Both the position numbers and the translations under genes were made by a program. 64,000 nucleotides of DNA from Effusibacillus pohliae DSM 22757. GTDB lineage: Bacteria > Bacillota > Bacilli > Tumebacillales > Effusibacillaceae. The notes under the pieces were generated by a model. It was given only the letters and a program-made list of their open reading frames with translations. It did no database searches and was not told the origin of the DNA. Positions 9,007 through 17,072 of the stretch are shown here, piece by piece (position 1 is the stretch's first letter; every line of letters starts with the position of its first letter). Where the stretch lies: positions 96,524-160,523 of the forward strand of contig NZ_AQXL01000133.1 of the NCBI RefSeq assembly GCF_000376225.1. The letters run 5' to 3'.

Positions 9007-9123
9007 TGTCGGCACCTCCCGGCATGTAGTTACTACATTGTATCGGCGGGAGGCGCCAGGCGGCACGGCGATTCCCCAGATCCGGCCGGGGATGGAGGAG
9101 CGAAAATCGCGCCAACCGGCCGA

Positions 9124-9519
9124 TCAGTCGTGAAACAGCCGGGCGATCTCCTCCGGCACCGGTCGGCTTTTGCGGGACTCTGTATCGATCGTCACGATGG
9201 TGACCGCTGCATCGGCCGCCAAATCCCCGTTTTGTTTGCAAATTTCCTGCTGAAACACGAAGCTGGTGCGGCCCAGTTTCTGCGGCCGGGTTTTGATCTG
9301 CAACACATCCCCTTGCCGGCATTCTTTCCGGTAGTTGATATTGATGTTCACGGTAACGGTCTGCACTCCCATCGCAAGCAGACGGTCATAGTGCAAATCG
9401 TGCCGTTCAAACCATTCTTCCCGTCCCCACTCGAGATATTCGAGATACTTCGCGTTGTTCACATGACCGTTCACATCGATCTCGGTGGAACGGACGACGA
9501 TTTCGAGCGTAACTTCCAT
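9124..9519 (-). CDS. Acyl-CoA thioesterase, hot-dog (4HBT) family
   Basis: A 131-residue single hot-dog domain protein. The signature RSTEIDVNGHVNNAKYLEYLEWGREEW contains the catalytic Asp and the HVNN loop of 4-hydroxybenzoyl-CoA thioesterase/YbgC-like enzymes, which hydrolyse acyl-CoA thioesters in the cytoplasm. Its length is normal. The ATG at 9519 is preceded by AGGAGG. It is a single-gene unit; the substrate cannot be predicted. Confidence 0.85.
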   Translation of the reverse strand: MEVTLEIVVRSTEIDVNGHVNNAKYLEYLEWGREEWFERHDLHYDRLLAMGVQTVTVNININYRKECRQGDVLQIKTRPQKLGRTSFVFQQEICKQNGDLAADAAVTIVTIDTESRKSRPVPEEIARLFHD

Positions 9520-9668
9520 ATGCGCCTCCTGTGCGTTTTTCTTTCATTGTAGCACAACACACGGCGGCCCGACCTCCATCTGCATCCTCCCTCATCGAAA
9601 TGTTGAGCCTGTTTGCGATCCGCTTACGGAGATGGTTATAACCTTTGATCGATGGTATTATTACCCTT

Positions 9669-9677
9669 TGTTATAAT
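9669..9677 (+). promoter_or_regulatory. Extended -10 promoter of the YeeE/YedE operon
   Basis: TGT-TATAAT: TG at 9669-9670, TATAAT at 9672-9677, about 40 bases before the GTG start. There is no good -35 element. Confidence 0.5.
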
Positions 9678-9717
9678 AAAATAGTCGGGAACCTTGTGTG
9701 GATGGGAGGAGAAACGA

Positions 9718-10989
9718 GTGAGGGAAGAGTTGGTCGGACATTTCAAAACCATCTGGGACAACACGTTCGTCCGGATCTGGAATCCGACTGTGGCCGCCGT
9801 TTTTGTGGGGCTTTTGAGCGCATTTTATTTCGGCTTGACAGGAACCGTTTGGGCGGTCACCGGCGAATTTACGCGGATAGGTGGGCATGTGTTGATCCTG
9901 TTGGGCGTCGACACTTCCGGTTGGTCGTATCTGACGCTGATCAAATTCAATCCGCAGCAGGCACCGTGGGAACGGACAGACGGATGGATCGTGTTTGGCA
10001 TGTTGTTTGGCGCCTTGATCAGCACGCTGTTTGCCAACAATTTCAAAATTCGGGTGCCGATGCAAAAACGCCGGCTTGTCCAGGGATTTGTCGGCGGCCT
10101 GCTGGCCGGGTTTGGCGCACGGCTGGCGATGGGCTGCAACCTGGCAGCATTTTTTACGGGAATCCCGCAGTTTTCGCTGCATTCTTGGCTGTTTATGCTG
10201 GGGACGCTGATCGGCAGCTATTTCGGCGTAAAAATCGCCCTGCACCCGTTGATGCTAGGGAAACCCGACTTGCGGACGGGTGGGCGGGGGCCGGTTCGTC
10301 CGCCTGCGAAAAAACGGCGTTCGGTGCAACCGCTGCTGGGAGCAGGAATTCTCCTGCTGTATACCGGAATCTGCTGCTACTTTTTCCTGATGAACCAGTG
10401 GAAACTCGGCATCGCTGCGATCTTCGGCGGGCTGTTCGGGTTGGCGATCGACCGCGGCCAAATCTGCTTTACATCGGCCTTTCGCGACTTGTGGGTGAGC
10501 GGCCGGTCGGTGATGGCGCGGGCGCTGGCGGTCGGGATTCTGGTGGCAACGCTCGCGACGGCGGTGTTTCATTTTACAGGCTTGAAACCGATCTCCTGGT
10601 GGGCAAGTCCTGGCGCGCTCGTCGGAGGCCTGTTGTTCGGTGTCGGCATCGTGATCGCCGGCGGTTGTGAAACCGGCTGGATGTACCGGGTGGTCGGCGG
10701 GCAGGTGCAATTTTTGGTGGTCGGCATCGGCAATATCGTCGGGGCAAGCCTGCTGGCGTGGGGGTGGGATCATCTGAATCTGTACAACACGTTCCAAAAC
10801 GGCTGGCCGAAAATCAACCTGCTGCAGCAATGGGGATGGGCAGGCGCGATCGGCGGCACCGTGCTGTTGCTGGTAGCCTGGTACCTATTCTCCCTGCTGT
10901 GGGGGGCGAAAGTCCGCTGCGATCTGCAGGCGAAAGGTAAAGCGGCCGATATGGAAGTGAAAATCGGGCGGGAGGTGACCTTTCCATGA
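9718..10989 (+). CDS. YeeE/YedE family membrane transporter
   Basis: A 423-residue polytopic membrane protein with the two-fold YeeE/YedE (DUF395, Sulf_transp) repeat. Conserved Cys-containing motifs are visible: ARLAMGCNLAAFFTG, DRGQICFTSAFRDLW and AGGCETGWMYR. Members import thiosulfate or, in the YedE subgroup, are proposed to carry selenium compounds. The start is GTG 9718 with GGGAGGA 7 bases upstream. Its stop codon overlaps the ATG of the following TusA-like gene (ATGA), so the two are translationally coupled. This fits the known pairing of YeeE with a TusA/YedF sulfur- or selenium-carrier protein. Confidence 0.88.
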   Translation: MREELVGHFKTIWDNTFVRIWNPTVAAVFVGLLSAFYFGLTGTVWAVTGEFTRIGGHVLILLGVDTSGWSYLTLIKFNPQQAPWERTDGWIVFGMLFGALISTLFANNFKIRVPMQKRRLVQGFVGGLLAGFGARLAMGCNLAAFFTGIPQFSLHSWLFMLGTLIGSYFGVKIALHPLMLGKPDLRTGGRGPVRPPAKKRRSVQPLLGAGILLLYTGICCYFFLMNQWKLGIAAIFGGLFGLAIDRGQICFTSAFRDLWVSGRSVMARALAVGILVATLATAVFHFTGLKPISWWASPGALVGGLLFGVGIVIAGGCETGWMYRVVGGQVQFLVVGIGNIVGASLLAWGWDHLNLYNTFQNGWPKINLLQQWGWAGAIGGTVLLLVAWYLFSLLWGAKVRCDLQAKGKAADMEVKIGREVTFP

Positions 10990-11240
10990 GCGACTGGCCG
11001 AACGAGGAAATCATGCCGGATTACACTCTCAACCTGGAAGGGGAACCCTGACCGTATCCGGTTGTGTATGCGCTGGAAGCGCTGTCCGCAATGAAGTCGG
11101 GGGAAATCCTGGAAGTGATCACAGATTGTCCGCAGTCGTTTGCAAGCCTGCCGGAAGAGGTGGTGGCCCACGGGCATCGACTGGTGGTGCAACCGATCAA
11201 GGAAGGTCCGATGATGCGGTTTTACGTACGGGCGAAATAG
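10986..11240 (+). CDS. TusA/SirA-like sulfur carrier with in-frame UGA at the active-site Cys (selenoprotein candidate)
   Basis: An 84-codon frame starts at ATG 10986 (GGGAGGTGA upstream, ATGA overlap with yeeE) and ends at TAG 11238-11240. Its only interruption is TGA at 11049-11051. Around it the protein reads YTLNLEGEP-UGA-PYPVVYALEAL, then MKSGEILEVITDCPQSF, a textbook TusA/YedF fold in which UGA occupies the Cys of the CPxP motif. The rest of the frame is intact. A 5-bp hairpin (GCGCT/AGCGC) with a GGA loop lies 23 bases after the UGA, within the spacing accepted for bacterial SECIS elements. The alternative is a nonsense-mutated Cys gene or a shortened product from GTG 11064. No selenocysteine machinery is encoded in the window. 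Confidence 0.7.
11070..11082 (+). promoter_or_regulatory. Candidate SECIS hairpin
   Basis: GCGCT (11070-11074), loop GGA (11075-11077), AGCGC (11078-11082). The apical loop begins with G, as in bacterial SECIS models, and starts 23 bases after the UGA. The stem is short and could be coincidental because the repeats GCGCTG occur in coding sequence. Confidence 0.35.
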
Positions 11241-11318
11241 AGGGGCAACCATGCCTGGCGAAACCTGAAGTCGAGTTGTCTCCAAAGCGAACGATTTCGT
11301 AAGTGTAGAGCGGCCGGG

Positions 11319-11906
11319 TTACGCCAGCCGCTCTTCGTATGCCCGAATTTTGTCTTCGTATTGCAGGGTGATTCCGATGTCGTCCAACCCTTTCAGCAGC
11401 AGCTCCCGGCGATACGGGTCGACTTCGAATCCGGCGGAAAATCCGCGCTCGTCCGTGATCTTTTGATGTTCCAGATCGATCGTCAACCGATACCCTTCGT
11501 GGGCCGCGGTGCGGGCAAACAGCTCATCCACTTGCGATTGCGGCAGGCGGATCGGCAGAATCCCGTTTTTAAAACAGTTGTTGAAGAAAATATCGGCAAA
11601 CGACGGGGCGATGATCGCCCGGAATCCGTAATCGAGCAGCGCCCAGGGCGCGTGTTCCCGTGACGATCCACAGCCGAAGTTTTGCTGCGTGAGCAGGATG
11701 GAAGCGCCTTGATAGCGCGGCTGGTTCAGTTCAAAATCGGGTCGCGGATTGCCGGTTTCATCAAACCGCCAATCGTAGAACAGAAACTGGCCGAACCCGG
11801 TCCGCTCGATCCGCTTCAAAAATTGTTTCGGGATGATCGCGTCCGTGTCCACATTCACCCGGTCCAACGGTGCGACGATGCCAGTATGTTTGACAAAAGG
11901 TTGCAT
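11319..11906 (-). CDS. leuD: 3-isopropylmalate dehydratase, small subunit
   Basis: A 195-residue subunit of isopropylmalate isomerase (leucine biosynthesis, cytoplasm). The swivelling domain is recognisable by [19 protein letters not shown], the substrate loop [13 protein letters not shown] and [17 protein letters not shown]. Its length is that of bacterial LeuD. It begins 11 bases after leuC stops, so both form one operon read leftward. Confidence 0.96.
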   Translation of the reverse strand: MQPFVKHTGIVAPLDRVNVDTDAIIPKQFLKRIERTGFGQFLFYDWRFDETGNPRPDFELNQPRYQGASILLTQQNFGCGSSREHAPWALLDYGFRAIIAPSFADIFFNNCFKNGILPIRLPQSQVDELFARTAAHEGYRLTIDLEHQKITDERGFSAGFEVDPYRRELLLKGLDDIGITLQYEDKIRAYEERLA

Positions 11907-11917
11907 GCGGTTCCCCC

Positions 11918-13324
11918 CTATTCCCAGTTTCGTACGTCGACAAAATGTCCGGCGATCGCAGCCGCAGCCGCCATCGGCGGGGACACGAGATGCGTGCGTC
12001 CGCCGCGGCCCTGCCGCCCTTCAAAGTTGCGGTTGGAGGTCGACGCGCACCGCTCTCCCGGTTGCAGCACATCCGGATTCATCGCCAGGCACATGCTGCA
12101 TCCCGGTTCTCTCCATTCAAATCCGGCTTTCTTGAAAATCCGGTCCAATCCTTCCCGTTCCGCCTGTTCCTTCACGCGGTACGAGCCGGGAACGACCATC
12201 GCCTGTACGTGCGGAGCGACTTTTTTGCCTTGGACGACTTTTGCAGCCAGACGCAGGTCTTCGATCCGGCTGTTGGTGCAAGAACCGATGAACACACGGT
12301 CGATTTTGATTTCGGTCATCGGGGTGCCGGGCGTCAGCCCCATGTAAGCGAGTGCCGCTTCTGCCGCTTTTCGTTCCGCCGGGGTGGCAAAATCGGCCGG
12401 ATCCGGCACGTGACCCGTGATGTCCGCACCCATGCCGGGACTGGTGCCCCATGTGACTTGCGGGACAAGGCTCGCTGCGTCAAATTCCACAACCGCGTCG
12501 TAGGTTGCCCCTTCGTCTGTCCGCAGTTGATTCCATTTTGCAACCGCGCGTTCAAACTCCTCGCCTTGCGGCGCGTAACGGCGGCCGCGCAGATAGGAGT
12601 AGGTGGTCTCATCCGGGGCGATCAGGCCCGCCCGGGCCCCTGCTTCGATCGACATGTTGCACACGGTCATCCGCTCTTCCATCGACAGGGAGCGAATCGC
12701 TTCCCCGGTGTATTCGATCACGTAGCCGGTGCCAAAATCGGTCCCGTATTTGGCGATCATCCCGAGGATCAAATCTTTCGCCGTGACGCCAAACGGCAGC
12801 TTGCCGTTGACGCGGACTTCCATCGTTTTCGGTTTCGTCTGCCACAGACATTGGGTGGCGAGCACATGCTCGACTTCGCTCGTGCCGATACCGAACGCCA
12901 ACGCGCCGAACGCGCCGTGTGTCGACGTATGGCTGTCGCCGCAAACGATCGTCATGCCCGGCTGGGTCAGCCCCAGTTCAGGCCCGATCACATGCACGAT
13001 TCCCTGGTCGGGGCTGTGCAGATCGGCCAATCGGATCCCGAACTCTTCGCAGTTTCTCGCGAGCGTGTCCATCTGCTGTCTGGAAATCGGATCCTCGACC
13101 GGCAAACTGCGATCGGTGGTCGGGACGTTATGGTCCATCACGGCAAATGTGCGCTCCGGCCGCCGCACCCTGCGTCCCGCCAGGCGCAGGCCTTCGAACG
13201 CCTGCGGCGAAGTGACTTCGTGCACCAGATGCAGGTCGATATACAATAAACTCGGTTTTCCCGCTTCCGCATGAATCACATGCGCATCCCAAATCTTTTC
13301 AAATAACGTGCGTGGCGCGGTCAT
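11918..13324 (-). CDS. leuC: 3-isopropylmalate dehydratase, large subunit
   Basis: A 468-residue aconitase-family subunit that carries the [4Fe-4S] cluster and converts 2- to 3-isopropylmalate with LeuD. Visible motifs are [44 protein letters not shown] and [11 protein letters not shown], which supply the three cluster cysteines. The ATG at 13324 is preceded by GCGAGGAGGCG; upstream in-frame codons lack homology. The promoter region is shared with the divergent EamA gene and contains a 17-bp palindrome. No leuA or leuB is present here, so the leucine pathway is split in this genome. Confidence 0.96.
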   Translation of the reverse strand: MTAPRTLFEKIWDAHVIHAEAGKPSLLYIDLHLVHEVTSPQAFEGLRLAGRRVRRPERTFAVMDHNVPTTDRSLPVEDPISRQQMDTLARNCEEFGIRLADLHSPDQGIVHVIGPELGLTQPGMTIVCGDSHTSTHGAFGALAFGIGTSEVEHVLATQCLWQTKPKTMEVRVNGKLPFGVTAKDLILGMIAKYGTDFGTGYVIEYTGEAIRSLSMEERMTVCNMSIEAGARAGLIAPDETTYSYLRGRRYAPQGEEFERAVAKWNQLRTDEGATYDAVVEFDAASLVPQVTWGTSPGMGADITGHVPDPADFATPAERKAAEAALAYMGLTPGTPMTEIKIDRVFIGSCTNSRIEDLRLAAKVVQGKKVAPHVQAMVVPGSYRVKEQAEREGLDRIFKKAGFEWREPGCSMCLAMNPDVLQPGERCASTSNRNFEGRQGRGGRTHLVSPPMAAAAAIAGHFVDVRNWE

Positions 13325-13416
13325 GCTGTCGCCTCCTCGCTTCTCACTTGTTTGAATCTTATTCATGTTGTACCATGAAATCATCAATAGGTCGAATATA
13401 TAGTATTTATAAAATC

Positions 13417-13433
13417 TATAGGAATTTCCTATA
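13417..13433. promoter_or_regulatory. Palindrome between leuC and the EamA gene
   Basis: TATAGGAA, one central T, then TTCCTATA: 8-bp perfect arms in the divergent intergenic space, 20 bases before the EamA start. It is AT-rich and overlaps likely promoter elements, so it is a candidate operator. The neighbouring LysR regulator is one possible binder. Confidence 0.4.
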
Positions 13434-13452
13434 AAAGAACGGGGGAGCGGAG

Positions 13453-14379
13453 TTGGAAAAGTATAAAGCCTGGCTGTTGCTGGTGTTGTGCAATCTGTTT
13501 TGGGCGGGCAATTACGTGTTTGGAAAGTATGTGGTGGCGGACGTGACGCCGCTTTGGATCACGTTTTCCCGTTGGCTGATGGCGCTGGTTGCGCTGCTGC
13601 CAATCGCCCATTTTTTCGAGAAACCGGACTGGCGACAAGCGGCAAAAGCCTGGCTGCCGCTGCTCAGTATGGGAATCCTTGGCGTTATTGGCTATAATTT
13701 GCTGCTCTACTCGGCACTTGTGTATACATCGGCCACCAATGCGGCTTTGATGAACGCGTTAAATCCCGGGGTGATCGTGCTGTTTTCGGTATTTTTGCTG
13801 CGGGAGCGGATTTCCGGATTCCAGGCGGGCGGCTTTGTCATTTCGCTGATCGGCGTGCTGGTGATTCTGACCAAGGGACATCTCGCACAAATCCTGCAAA
13901 CCCGATTTAATTTTGGGGATTTGCTGATGATCGCAGCGGTGGTCGTCTGGACGGTGTATTCGATCATCGGCAAACGGCTGTCCGGAGTTCCGCCGATCAC
14001 CGCTACAGCGGTATCCACTTTGTGGGCAACTGTTGCAATGGCGCCGTTTGCGCTGGCGCACCCGGTCGCTGCAAGCCACATCAGCCGGCTGGCGGTCATC
14101 GGGATTCTGTATATGGTGATTTTTCCGTCGATCGGCTCGTTTGTGTTCTGGAACGTGGCGGTGCGGATGATCGGTGTCAGCGAAGCGGGCATTTTTTTAA
14201 ATCTGATTCCGGTGTTTACGGCGCTGCTCGGCCTGCTGCTCGGTGAACCGATCAGCTGGGCGCAAATCGTCGGCGGACTGCTGGTGTTTGTCGGCGTGTA
14301 TCTGACCACCGGCATGCTGGAACGAAAAATCGCCGCCAATACGGGGGCGAAAAGCAAACTGAACGCGGGAGGCGAATGA
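13453..14379 (+). CDS. DMT superfamily (EamA) transporter
   Basis: A 308-residue membrane protein with ten predicted helices in two EamA repeats: [20 protein letters not shown] at the start of the first, [22 protein letters not shown] at the start of the second. Such proteins export amino acids, nucleosides or other metabolites. It starts at TTG behind GGGGGAGCGGAG. Its stop overlaps the ATG of the LysR gene (ATGA), so regulator and exporter are coupled. The substrate is unknown; a role in amino-acid efflux would fit the leuCD neighbourhood but is inference. Confidence 0.85.
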   Translation: MEKYKAWLLLVLCNLFWAGNYVFGKYVVADVTPLWITFSRWLMALVALLPIAHFFEKPDWRQAAKAWLPLLSMGILGVIGYNLLLYSALVYTSATNAALMNALNPGVIVLFSVFLLRERISGFQAGGFVISLIGVLVILTKGHLAQILQTRFNFGDLLMIAAVVVWTVYSIIGKRLSGVPPITATAVSTLWATVAMAPFALAHPVAASHISRLAVIGILYMVIFPSIGSFVFWNVAVRMIGVSEAGIFLNLIPVFTALLGLLLGEPISWAQIVGGLLVFVGVYLTTGMLERKIAANTGAKSKLNAGGE

Positions 14380-15299
14380 AAATGGAAATTCGCCAGATGC
14401 AGTATGTGATCAAGGTGGCGGAAGAACGCAGTTTTTCCCGGGCGGCCGAAAAATTGCACATCTCGCAACCGTCGCTCAGCCAGCAAATCCTGAAGATCGA
14501 GCAGCAGTTGGGCGTCAAGCTGTTCGACCGGACCGCCAACCCGTTGGAACTGACGTATGCGGGGGAGCGGTTTGTCGCAACGGCTGCGCGAATCCTCGAT
14601 CTGACCGAGCAATTACGGCGCGAGATGGAGGATGTGGCCGATTTTAAAAAAGGCCGGCTGGTAATCGGCAGTCTGCCGATTACAGGGGCGCATGTGCTGC
14701 CAGCAGCGCTGCCCATTTTTCAACAGCGGTTTCCCGGCATCGAGGTGGTGTTGGTGGAAGGTACCACATCCGAACTGGAGGAACTGACGGCGAAAGGGAA
14801 GACCGACTTCACGCTGCTCACCTTGCCGCTGCAGGATCCGGCTTTGCAGTATGAGCCGATTTTAACGGAGCGAATCCTGTTGGCAGTGCCGCCGCAGCAT
14901 CCGCTTGCCAGGCGGACGAGGGATCCGCAGGGAGTGGGCGTTCGCTTGCCGGAATTGCGGGACGAGCCGTTTATCCTGCTGAAGCGGGGACAGGGGTTTC
15001 GCCAAATTGTACTGGAACTGTGCGGAAAGGCCGGATTCGAACCGCGCATCGCGTTTGAAAGCAGCAACATTGAGACCGTTCAGTCGCTTGTGGCGGCCGG
15101 CATGGGGATTGCGTTCGTGCCGGAGATGGTGGCGCGGTCCGGTTGGGCATCCGGCAAGCCGGTCTATCTGTCGCCGACCGACCCTGTACCGACGCGCACC
15201 CTGGTGGTCGCATACCGGGAGGGCAATTATTTGTCGAGAGCGGCGATTGCGTTTATCGGCCTGCTGAAAGAGGTGTTTGCGGCACGACAGCAGGGTTGA
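14376..15299 (+). CDS. LysR-type transcriptional regulator
   Basis: 307 residues with an N-terminal winged helix-turn-helix (IRQMQYVIKVAEERSFSRAAEKLHISQPSLSQQI, residues ~4-40) and a periplasmic-binding-like effector domain. The effector domain starts near LVIGSLPITGAHVLPAALP and contains ESSNIETVQSLVAAGMGIAFVP. The ATG overlaps the exporter stop; GGGAGG lies upstream. It is of the CynR/CysB-like size class. It probably regulates the exporter operon and perhaps leuCD, but the ligand is not predictable. Confidence 0.88.
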   Translation: MKMEIRQMQYVIKVAEERSFSRAAEKLHISQPSLSQQILKIEQQLGVKLFDRTANPLELTYAGERFVATAARILDLTEQLRREMEDVADFKKGRLVIGSLPITGAHVLPAALPIFQQRFPGIEVVLVEGTTSELEELTAKGKTDFTLLTLPLQDPALQYEPILTERILLAVPPQHPLARRTRDPQGVGVRLPELRDEPFILLKRGQGFRQIVLELCGKAGFEPRIAFESSNIETVQSLVAAGMGIAFVPEMVARSGWASGKPVYLSPTDPVPTRTLVVAYREGNYLSRAAIAFIGLLKEVFAARQQG

Positions 15300-15373
15300 A
15301 GCCCCCAGCTTGAATAGCAGATGATCGAAGCGGAAAACGGGTGCGGAAGCCGCTTCACTGGTAGACGCACCTG

Positions 15374-15925
15374 TCACGGATAGTAGATCAACACTTGAAT
15401 CCGGGTACGGGACTCGGTTCGGTTGCGATAAACGTGCGGCCGGTCGGCGGGGAACCGGATCGCGTTGCCAGGCCCGACCGTGTACGTCTGTTCGTCGATG
15501 TCCAGTTGCAACTCGCCCTCGGCAACAATCACATATTCTTCGACACCCGGTTGATGAGCTTCCGACCGATGACTGCAGCCCGGCTCCAGCAGTACTGTAA
15601 AAATTTCAAACCGCTTCGCCCGGTCAAACGGAAACAGCGGATAGACTTTGTAGGCACCGGCTTCTTCCGCCAGCGGTTCGATCCGGTCGAGCGAAACGAC
15701 CGTTACGGGGGACGCTTCTTCTTCAATGAAACAGGAAAAAGAAACGTTTAACCCGGTTGCGATTTTCCATAAGGTGGTGACGGTCGGATTGGATTCCCCG
15801 CGTTCGATCTGCCCCAGCATCGCTTTGCTGACACCGGTCAGTTCGGCTGTCTTGTCGAGGCTCAGCCCCCTGTTTTTGCGGATTCGCTGCAGATTTTTGG
15901 CAATTCGCAGATGGATCGGTTCCAT
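15374..15925 (-). CDS. XRE-cupin transcriptional regulator
   Basis: 183 residues: an N-terminal XRE helix-turn-helix (IAKNLQRIRKNRGLSLDKTAELTGVSKAMLGQIERG) and a C-terminal cupin barrel (HQPGVEEYVIVAEGELQLDI and RFPADRPHVYRN). This class commonly represses an adjacent amino-acid transporter or catabolic gene. It is divergent from azlCD, and the shared intergenic region has TTGTAT/ATACAA repeats over the azlC -10, a likely operator. The ATG at 15925 follows GGAGGATC. Confidence 0.88.
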   Translation of the reverse strand: MEPIHLRIAKNLQRIRKNRGLSLDKTAELTGVSKAMLGQIERGESNPTVTTLWKIATGLNVSFSCFIEEEASPVTVVSLDRIEPLAEEAGAYKVYPLFPFDRAKRFEIFTVLLEPGCSHRSEAHQPGVEEYVIVAEGELQLDIDEQTYTVGPGNAIRFPADRPHVYRNRTESRTRIQVLIYYP

Positions 15926-15939
15926 TTCGATCCTCCTTA

Positions 15940-15979
15940 TTGTATATCATGACGCACAATTGTATAATAAATCATACAA
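15940..15979 (+). promoter_or_regulatory. azlC promoter and overlapping operator-like repeat
   Basis: TTGTAT (15940-15945), 17-base spacer, TATAAT (15963-15968). TTGTAT (15960-15965) and ATACAA (15974-15979) form an inverted repeat, spaced 8, that overlaps the -10. This places a repressor site where the divergent XRE-cupin protein could block azlC. Confidence 0.6.
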
Positions 15980-16004
15980 ACAGTATACGGGAGGCGGGAG
16001 GAAA

Positions 16005-16739
16005 ATGTCTATGGAGGGAGCGGCAAGCCAGGCAGGCGAGCGGTTAACGTTCCGGGACGGGGCAAAAGCGGGGATTCCGGTCGCCATAGGCTACATACCG
16101 ATTGCCGTTACGTTCGGTTTGCTGGCAAAATCGGCCGGGATTCCGGATTCCATCGGCGTGCTGATGTCCTTGTTGGTGTTTGCAGGCGCCAGCCAGTTTG
16201 TGGGAGTCAACCTGTTGGCGGTCGGTGTGTCACACTGGGAAATTGTGTTGACCACCTTAATTTTGAACTTGCGCCACTTTCTCATGACCGCGTCTCTTTC
16301 CCGCCGGATCGCGCCGGGGACGTCGAAAAAATGGATGGCGCTTCTGTCCTACGGCGTTACGGATGAGACGTTCAGCGTAGCCTCGTTCCGTCGGGAACAA
16401 AACCTTAGCCCCTCTTTTGTCCTCGGATTGAACCTGATCGCTTTCCTGGCATGGAATGCGGGTACATGGATCGGTCTGTTTTTGGGCGCCGGGTTGCCAC
16501 AGTCGTTGCAGGCAAGCATGGGGATTGCGCTGTATGCGATGTTTATCGGATTGTTGGCTCCTTCCCTGAAAAAATCGCGCCCGATGCTGGTGATTGCCTT
16601 GTTGGCGGCGGCGATTCACAGCTGCTTGAAGTGGGTTCCTCTCTTCAAGGGATTGTCCGCCGGCTGGGGGATCATGATCGCCACTGTTCTGGCGGCAACC
16701 GTTGGAGCCATGTTGTTTCCGGAGGAGGCGAGCGCATGA
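16005..16739 (+). CDS. azlC: AzlC family branched-chain amino acid exporter, large subunit
   Basis: 244-residue membrane protein with AzlC motifs: GIPVAIGYIPIAVTFGLLA, VFAGASQFVGVNLLA and LNLRHFLMTASLSR, then YGVTDETFSVA. AzlC and AzlD form an exporter of branched-chain amino acids and analogues such as azaleucine. I chose ATG 16005 behind GGGAGGA; the open stretch upstream is antisense to the regulator. The stop overlaps the azlD start. Confidence 0.93.
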   Translation: MSMEGAASQAGERLTFRDGAKAGIPVAIGYIPIAVTFGLLAKSAGIPDSIGVLMSLLVFAGASQFVGVNLLAVGVSHWEIVLTTLILNLRHFLMTASLSRRIAPGTSKKWMALLSYGVTDETFSVASFRREQNLSPSFVLGLNLIAFLAWNAGTWIGLFLGAGLPQSLQASMGIALYAMFIGLLAPSLKKSRPMLVIALLAAAIHSCLKWVPLFKGLSAGWGIMIATVLAATVGAMLFPEEASA

Positions 16740-17032
16740 TCGATTCGCTTTGGCTGCTGGTGCTGGGCATGGGAGCGGTTACCTACATTCCGCGCATGCT
16801 GCCGATGGTCACATTAGAAAATATCCAGTTGCCGCCGTTTTGGAACCGATTTTTACGGTTTGTTCCGTTTGCTGCTTTGAGTGCGTTGATCTTTCCGGGG
16901 ATTTTGTCGTCCACCGGCAATATGAAATCGGCGCTGGCCGGCGGAGTGATCGCGGTTCTTCTGGCACTATTGCGCGTGAATCTGGTGCTGATTGTGCTGG
17001 GGGGCATTTTGGCCGCTTTTTTTTGTATGTAG
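16736..17032 (+). CDS. azlD: AzlD family branched-chain amino acid exporter, small subunit
   Basis: 98-residue membrane protein with three to four helices. It has the AzlD pattern GMGAVTYIPRMLPMV near the N-terminus and FVPFAALSALIFPGIL in the middle. The ATG at 16736 overlaps the azlC stop by four bases (ATGA). It is the obligate partner of AzlC. A GC-rich hairpin at 17034-17056 follows but lacks a T-run. Confidence 0.92.
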   Translation: MIDSLWLLVLGMGAVTYIPRMLPMVTLENIQLPPFWNRFLRFVPFAALSALIFPGILSSTGNMKSALAGGVIAVLLALLRVNLVLIVLGGILAAFFCM

Positions 17033-17072
17033 AGCCGCCCCCGTTGCGGGAGCGGCTTGAGACGATTGATCT

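Noticed and set aside
11306..11333. Terminator between the TusA-like gene and leuD
   Set aside because: AGAGCGGC/GCCGCTCT is a good stem but overlaps the leuD end and has no T-run on either side.
17034..17056. Terminator after azlD
   Set aside because: The GC-rich hairpin is real but lacks a T-run on either strand.
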